Below, piece after piece: positions 6,372 through 10,798 of a stretch of DNA of 10,798 bases. The translations under genes and the position numbers were made by a program. The notes beneath the pieces were generated by a model. That model was not told the DNA's origin and ran no database searches. It worked only from the letters and a program-made list of their open reading frames with translations. Source of the stretch: an uncultured Lachnospiraceae bacterium (GTDB taxonomy: Bacteria; Bacillota; Clostridia; Lachnospirales; Lachnospiraceae); NCBI GenBank assembly GCA_902782625.1, contig CACZNZ010000107.1, forward strand, positions 1 to 10,798. The letters run 5' to 3'. Numbering within the stretch: position 1 is the first letter of the stretch; each line of letters starts with the position of its first letter.

Positions 6372-7328
6372 TTATCTGAAGAACAGCAGACCCACAAGAC
6401 ACATAACAGCAGTTATTACTGTAAAAATCGATACTACCTTTGTCTCCGGCCAGCCTGAAAGTTCAAAATGATGATGGATTGGTGCCATCTTAAATACTCT
6501 TTTTCTGGTCTTCTTAAAATAGGCGACCTGAATAATCACGGATCCTACTTCCACCACATAGATCAAAGCAATCAGTGGGAGGAACAATGGGATCTTCAGA
6601 AGATAGGCACAGGAAGCCACAAAACCGCCCAGTGCCAAAGATCCGGTATCCCCCATAAATACTTTTGCAGGAAATGTATTGAACCACAAAAATCCAAGCA
6701 ACGCTCCGAGCATGGCACTGCATGCCGGCTGAATCCCGGCATTTTGTGATGCCTCGAACACCATCAGAGCAACCACGATCACGGAGGTAACACTCGATGC
6801 AAGTCCGTCAAGTCCGTCTGTAAAGTTTGATCCATTCACCGTCCCAAGGATAACCAGGAACATCAGCGGCACATATAAAAAAACCGGAAGATGAATTTCC
6901 TGCTGTATAAAAGGGACTTTCATCGCTGTACCAACCACGGAAAACCGAACCATATATACAGCAAAGGCTGCTGTTACCAAAGCCTGCATCGCCGATTTCT
7001 GCCACGCTCTGAGCCCGAGATTTCTCTTCATGACCACTTTGATAAAATCATCCAGAAATCCTATCAGGCCAAAAGAAAATGTCATAATGACGACCGGAAT
7101 CACTTGCATATGACCTGGTATAAAGGCGGCAACGCCCACCAGAAATGCGACCAGAAATAAAAGTCCGCCCATCGTCGGTGTCCCTGATTTTTTCTGATGT
7201 GCCTTGGGTCCTTCTTCTCTGATATACTGACCGAATTTCAGCTTATGTAAAAATCCGATCATCACCGGCCCTGCGACTAAACTGACAACAAATGCGATAA
7301 TAGCAGGAATCGCGATAGTGTGATACAT
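6372..7328 (-). CDS. mraY: Phospho-N-acetylmuramoyl-pentapeptide-transferase MraY
   Basis: Integral membrane enzyme that transfers phospho-MurNAc-pentapeptide to undecaprenyl phosphate, making lipid I. The 318-residue protein is almost entirely hydrophobic segments joined by conserved cytoplasmic loops: the DD pair of LDDFIKV (93-94), NFTDGLDG (168-175), FMGDTGS (224-230) and APIHHHFE (282-289). These match the catalytic and magnesium/nucleotide-binding positions of the family. I chose the ATG at 7328 because AGGAGG lies 8 bases upstream and MYHT leads directly into the first membrane segment. The upstream extension to 7355 would read through the ribosome binding site. The gap to the PBP gene is 40 bases and contains a hairpin next to the ribosome binding site. 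murE and murF, which often precede mraY, are absent. Confidence 0.97.
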   Translation of the reverse strand: MYHTIAIPAIIAFVVSLVAGPVMIGFLHKLKFGQYIREEGPKAHQKKSGTPTMGGLLFLVAFLVGVAAFIPGHMQVIPVVIMTFSFGLIGFLDDFIKVVMKRNLGLRAWQKSAMQALVTAAFAVYMVRFSVVGTAMKVPFIQQEIHLPVFLYVPLMFLVILGTVNGSNFTDGLDGLASSVTSVIVVALMVFEASQNAGIQPACSAMLGALLGFLWFNTFPAKVFMGDTGSLALGGFVASCAYLLKIPLFLPLIALIYVVEVGSVIIQVAYFKKTRKRVFKMAPIHHHFELSGWPETKVVSIFTVITAVMCLVGLLFFR

Positions 7329-7343
7329 AGATTCTTCCTCCTG

Positions 7344-7360
7344 AAAGCATATCATGCTTT
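7344..7360 (-). other. Hairpin adjoining the mraY ribosome binding site
   Basis: Perfect 7-base arms (AAAGCAT / ATGCTTT) with a 3-base loop, ending one base before the AGGAGG of mraY and starting 8 bases after the PBP stop. There is no T-run, so it is not a terminator. It could stabilise the downstream transcript, mark an RNase cut or tune mraY translation. The stem is short and AT-rich. Confidence 0.5.
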
Positions 7361-7368
7361 ATATTATT

Positions 7369-9318
7369 TCAATTCTTCTCTGTTTCCTTTGCATTTGGTT
7401 CTATACCGAGAATATCGATGATGTCCTTCATACATGCCCTTTCCAGTTTTACTGCAAGTCTCGCATTGTCCTGCACTTTTACATGTGGTTCATCGATAGT
7501 TGCATACACCAGAAGCTCCGGGTTATCTACGGGAGTAAAACCAATGAAGGAGATGTAATAGTCCTTTTTGTTTCTCGGAATTTTCTCCGCCGTTCCCGTC
7601 TTTCCTCCGATGGAATACCCTTCGATCTGCGCCTTTACTCCTGTCCCGGATTCTACGGTCTCTTTCAGATAAGAACGAAGTTTCCTGGATGTATTCTCTG
7701 ATATGGTTTCACGAACCAGTTCTTTTTCTATGCTTTTTACCCTGTTTCCGTCCTCATTAAGTATCTCTTTGACAATATGAGGTTTATAGTAATATCCTCC
7801 GTTGATCAGAGAACAGAACCCTGCTGCCATCTGCATCATCGTGCAGTTGAAGTTCTGTCCGAAAGAGTTCGTCGCCAGAGTAGCATCGCTCGAGTAATTT
7901 CCTGCATTATAGACAAGAGATGATGTATCTGCTTCACCCGGAAGATCTATGCCGGTCTTCCTTCCAAAGCCAAACTGATTCTGATAGGTATAAAATGTAG
8001 ATACTCCCTCAGAAAATGCGATATTCATCATGGCCACGTTGCAAGACCTTGCCACAGCATTTTTCAGGCTGATTGTTCCGTGAACATGGGAACATCCGAT
8101 GTTTCTCCTTCCTACTGGTCTCGATCCGGAACAGAAATAGGTTTCATTGCCTTTTAATGTTCCGCTCTCCAGCCCTGCTGCTACGGTAAAAGGTTTGTAA
8201 GTAGAACCCGGCTCATTGGTATCACTGATGATAGAATTCCTCCAGAGTTCATACATGCCCTCGTAAATTGTCCTGTTATCTTTCCCCGAAGATTTGCTTT
8301 TTTTCTCCGTGCGTCCGGATGATTCCGTGCTCCTTTTGGTGTTTTCCCTCATTTGTTGGATCTGAGCATCACTGAACAACTTTTTTAAGTATAGTTCATC
8401 CATCGGTTTGTTAAGATCATACGGATTAGAACTTGCCATGCCAAGAATCTCGCCGTTTCTTGGATCCATTACCAGCACACTGGTCATCTCAGAACCTGTT
8501 TTGCGATCAAAGGAAGCGATGTTTTTTTCAATCGCCTGCTGTATTTTCATGTTGATGGTGCTCATCACGGAATTGCCATTCTTCGCAGCTTTTACGGATT
8601 CTTCGAGCACGAGTTCTTCGTCAAAATAATAATATGTCCTTCCGTCCACACCATTCAAAGTACTGTTGTAGGACTGTTCGATGCCCCAGTTTCCTACATT
8701 GCCGGCAGAAGTAAATCCCAGGACACGGCAAGCCAGACTTCCGTAAGGATAAACTCTCCGATATGATTCCTCAAAGGTAACACCCCTGATTTCTCTGGCT
8801 TCTCTTATGATTTCTTTTTCCTGTTCTGTTTTCCCTGAAAGATCCTCTTTTGCCTTTTCCAAATATTCCAAAAAAGGTTCTACGTCTTCATAGGTTAGTT
8901 TTTCTTTGTAGATCAGATAATAGGAATCTTTATTCTCTTCTATCTTGCTCTTTAGATCAAGCACGTCAATGGTTGGAAAATACCGTTTCAGTACTCTGAT
9001 TGTTGTTGTTTCATGAATACCGTTCTGGTCCAGAATATTTTTAGGTTCCAGGACCAAAGCGTAGAGTTTTTCGTTCATAGCCAGCACATTTTTATTGCGG
9101 TCATAGATCTTTCCTCTTTCAAAGGGAATGACCGTGCTGGTGTTTTTCTGACTGCTAAGGACCATAGCTTTATAGTGATTGCCGTATTTTAAATTGATAT
9201 AAACCAGCCTTCCCACTAAAAGCAAAAAGGAGCAGAGTATGATCATAAATACGACCCCCAGCTTGCTCCTCATTGCCGCAGTCATTCGCCTGAATGTTTT
9301 AAATCTCATCACTGACAT
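7369..9318 (-). CDS. Class B penicillin-binding protein (septal transpeptidase, FtsI/SpoVD type)
   Basis: Membrane-anchored D,D-transpeptidase that cross-links septal peptidoglycan alongside FtsW. The 649-residue protein has one membrane segment (about 21-41), a PBP dimerisation domain starting with FERGKIYDRN (66-75), and a transpeptidase domain with all three active-site motifs: STYK (372-375, nucleophile S372), SCN (425-427) and KTGT (573-576). No PASTA domain follows, unlike many Gram-positive SpoVD/PBP2x proteins. Residues 326-350 are a Ser/Lys/Arg/Glu-rich, probably disordered stretch just before the SxxK region. The start is uncertain: AAGGA lies only 2 bases before the ATG at 9318, while the GTG at 9312 and ATG at 9309 (MRFKTFRR) are better spaced and would shorten the protein by two or three residues. 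The position fits ftsI/pbpB; sequence alone cannot separate it from a spoVD role. Confidence 0.93.
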   Translation of the reverse strand: MSVMRFKTFRRMTAAMRSKLGVVFMIILCSFLLLVGRLVYINLKYGNHYKAMVLSSQKNTSTVIPFERGKIYDRNKNVLAMNEKLYALVLEPKNILDQNGIHETTTIRVLKRYFPTIDVLDLKSKIEENKDSYYLIYKEKLTYEDVEPFLEYLEKAKEDLSGKTEQEKEIIREAREIRGVTFEESYRRVYPYGSLACRVLGFTSAGNVGNWGIEQSYNSTLNGVDGRTYYYFDEELVLEESVKAAKNGNSVMSTINMKIQQAIEKNIASFDRKTGSEMTSVLVMDPRNGEILGMASSNPYDLNKPMDELYLKKLFSDAQIQQMRENTKRSTESSGRTEKKSKSSGKDNRTIYEGMYELWRNSIISDTNEPGSTYKPFTVAAGLESGTLKGNETYFCSGSRPVGRRNIGCSHVHGTISLKNAVARSCNVAMMNIAFSEGVSTFYTYQNQFGFGRKTGIDLPGEADTSSLVYNAGNYSSDATLATNSFGQNFNCTMMQMAAGFCSLINGGYYYKPHIVKEILNEDGNRVKSIEKELVRETISENTSRKLRSYLKETVESGTGVKAQIEGYSIGGKTGTAEKIPRNKKDYYISFIGFTPVDNPELLVYATIDEPHVKVQDNARLAVKLERACMKDIIDILGIEPNAKETEKN

Positions 9319-9326
9319 TATCCTTC

Positions 9327-9920
9327 TTAATCAGAACTGACACTCTCATATTGACGGAAGTAGTCTGTACCGACTCCCGTATAATACAGTGTTTCGTCTT
9401 TTCCGGGATATATCATTCCCAGTTTTTTCTTAGCATATCTTTCTACTTCCGTAAGATCGATTGATTTGTCAATCTCCGACTGGATTGCTGTCTGTTTGCC
9501 AAACACTTTTACTTTCTCTTCCTTCAGAGAATAGATCTGTCTTTCTTTGTTATTAATGACCGTTGTTTCATGGACATACAAAAGTGCCCCGAAGAGGATC
9601 AGCAAAAGAGAAAAGACGATGACAGAGGTGTATTTCCAATCGAAAGTCCGAAGTGCTGCAAGATTTCTCTCAACGGCACGTTCTCTGCCGGCCCGATCAA
9701 CTTTTCTCTTTGCCGGTTTCTTTTTCTGCACCGGCTTCTTGACAGTTTTTTTGACCTTATGTGTTTTTCTGGGTTCAGCTTTCTTAGGAAGGGCAGTTTT
9801 TGGAACGGCTGAATTCCTGCTTTGACGAACAGTCTTTACTTCTTCCGTTCCCCTTTCCAGCTTTCTGACGCTGCTCCCATATATATATTCATATCGTTCT
9901 GAAGTACTTTTAAAAGCCAT
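9327..9920 (-). CDS. ftsL: FtsL-like septum protein
   Basis: A 197-residue bitopic membrane protein. It has a long basic cytoplasmic region (about 1-95, very Lys/Arg-rich between 46 and 81), one transmembrane segment (about 97-116), a predicted extracellular coiled coil (about 121-155), and the family-typical tail VERYAKKKLGMIYPGKDE (159-176). FtsL proteins bind DivIC/FtsB and DivIB and activate the FtsW-PBP synthase. Sequence similarity in this family is poor, so the call rests on topology, the KKLGMIYPG motif and the position between rsmH and the PBP gene. The cytoplasmic part is much longer than in E. coli FtsL (121 residues in all). The ATG follows GGAGG by 7 bases. Gaps are 28 bases to rsmH and 8 to the PBP gene, whose ribosome binding site overlaps the ftsL stop. 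Confidence 0.86.
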   Translation of the reverse strand: MAFKSTSERYEYIYGSSVRKLERGTEEVKTVRQSRNSAVPKTALPKKAEPRKTHKVKKTVKKPVQKKKPAKRKVDRAGRERAVERNLAALRTFDWKYTSVIVFSLLLILFGALLYVHETTVINNKERQIYSLKEEKVKVFGKQTAIQSEIDKSIDLTEVERYAKKKLGMIYPGKDETLYYTGVGTDYFRQYESVSSD

Positions 9921-9948
9921 ACTTTCTCCTCCGGTCCGGCTTTATATC

Positions 9949-10798
9949 TTACTTTTTCTCAAACACTCGAAGTTTTGCGCTTGCCGCCCTGCTGTTATAT
10001 TCCAGCTCTTCTGGTCCTGGTACAATCGGTTTTCTGGTGATTACTTTTCCTTTAGGAATCTTCCCACAGGTACATACCGGAAATCCGGGCGGGCAGATAC
10101 AGGGATCTTCGCACTGTTTAAAACACCTTTTTACAATACGGTCTTCCAGAGAATGGAAAGTGATGATGCAGATTCTTCCACCTGGGGATAATACATCAAT
10201 CATTCCTTCCAGGCTGTCCCGTAAAACATCAAGTTCCCGGTTTAACGCAATCCGGATTGCCTGAAATGTCCTTTTGGCGGGATGCCCTGATTTTGCTCTG
10301 ATCTTCGCAGGAATTGCTGTCTTGATGATCTCTGCCAACTCTCCTGTAGTCTCAATCGGTTTTTCCTGCCGGTGCTTTACGATATATTTGGCGATATTTT
10401 TTGCAAACCGGTCTTCTCCGTAATCTCTGATGATATGAAAGAGCTCTTTTTCTGAATAGCTATTGACGATATCAGCGGCAGTCTCTTTCTGCCGTTGATC
10501 CATCCTCATATCAAGAGGCGCATCTTCCCTGTAAGTAAATCCTCTGTCTGCCTCATCAAGCTGGTAAGAAGATACGCCGAGATCAAGCAGGATTCCATCT
10601 ACATACTCTATCTCCATCTTTGCAAGAATGTCTGTCATATGGGCATAATTGCTTCGGACAATCGTAACCTGGTCCGTATAATCCTTTAATCTTTCAGAGG
10701 CTGCCATAATTGCATCGCCGTCCTGGTCGATTCCGATCAGCCTTCCATCTTTACCCAGACGTTTGACGATCTCCAGAGAATGCCCTCCGCCTCCCAGG
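9949..10798 (-). CDS. rsmH: 16S rRNA (cytosine(1402)-N(4))-methyltransferase RsmH, 5' end outside window
   Basis: SAM-dependent enzyme that N4-methylates C1402 in the decoding centre of 16S rRNA; formerly MraW. The reading frame is open to the window edge. The first visible residues, [15 protein letters not shown], are part of the SAM-binding motif I, so about 30 residues are missing and the 282 seen would make roughly 312, the normal length. An internal ATG at 10707 is not the start because it would delete the SAM motif. Other family motifs are [28 protein letters not shown] and [13 protein letters not shown] Cys-rich stretch near the C-terminus ([22 protein letters not shown], six Cys spread over 22 residues) resembles the Cys insert found in Firmicutes RsmH. 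The gene is normally second in the cluster, after mraZ, which would lie just beyond the edge. Confidence 0.96.
   Translation of the reverse strand, partial: LGGGGHSLEIVKRLGKDGRLIGIDQDGDAIMAASERLKDYTDQVTIVRSNYAHMTDILAKMEIEYVDGILLDLGVSSYQLDEADRGFTYREDAPLDMRMDQRQKETAADIVNSYSEKELFHIIRDYGEDRFAKNIAKYIVKHRQEKPIETTGELAEIIKTAIPAKIRAKSGHPAKRTFQAIRIALNRELDVLRDSLEGMIDVLSPGGRICIITFHSLEDRIVKRCFKQCEDPCICPPGFPVCTCGKIPKGKVITRKPIVPGPEELEYNSRAASAKLRVFEKK

Noticed and set aside
1..10798. A new defence, mobile or biosynthetic system
   Set aside because: Every long minus-strand gene belongs to a known division, wall or housekeeping family, and the only unexplained DNA is the 344-base end region with repeats.

Overview
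The window is an ordinary but well-preserved division-and-cell-wall (dcw) cluster from a low-to-mid-GC Gram-positive bacterium, most likely a Clostridia member of the Lachnospiraceae type. This rests on the gene order, the Gram-positive form of FtsZ (C-terminal IPTFLKRQ), the Cys-rich RsmH typical of Firmicutes, the small DivIB-type FtsQ and strong AGGAGG ribosome binding sites. The family-level assignment is an inference. All ten supported genes lie on the minus strand, so transcription runs from the right edge to the left.

In order of transcription: rsmH (5' end cut by the window edge), an ftsL-like gene, a class B penicillin-binding protein, mraY, murD, ftsW and ftsQ/divIB form one tightly packed block. 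Gaps there are 5 to 40 bases and ftsW/divIB overlap by ATGA. A 125-base AT-rich gap follows, carrying a good sigma-A-type promoter (TTGATA, 17 bases, TATTAT) and a strong ribosome binding site for ftsZ, which starts with TTG. After ftsZ comes a hairpin with a short T-run (terminator or attenuator), then a stand-alone N-terminal-type CinA protein and a GreA-family elongation factor. A stem-loop and a very strong intrinsic terminator end the unit.

Bases 1-344 hold no convincing gene. They contain two 72-base direct repeats, 92% identical and 229 bases apart, that look like a dispersed intergenic element.

Functionally, MraY and MurD make cytoplasmic peptidoglycan precursors. FtsW and the class B PBP are the septal glycosyltransferase/transpeptidase pair, activated by the FtsL and DivIB membrane proteins. 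FtsZ is the cytoskeletal ring that places them, and RsmH modifies 16S rRNA. murE, murF, murG, murC and ftsA are absent from the stretch where many Gram-positive clusters carry some of them.

I do not see a previously undescribed system. The most worthwhile leads are the repeat pair, the ftsZ promoter with its TGGGTT-type repeats, the CinA without its amidase domain, the ftsZ-cinA attenuator, and the Ser/Lys-rich insert just before the PBP active site.
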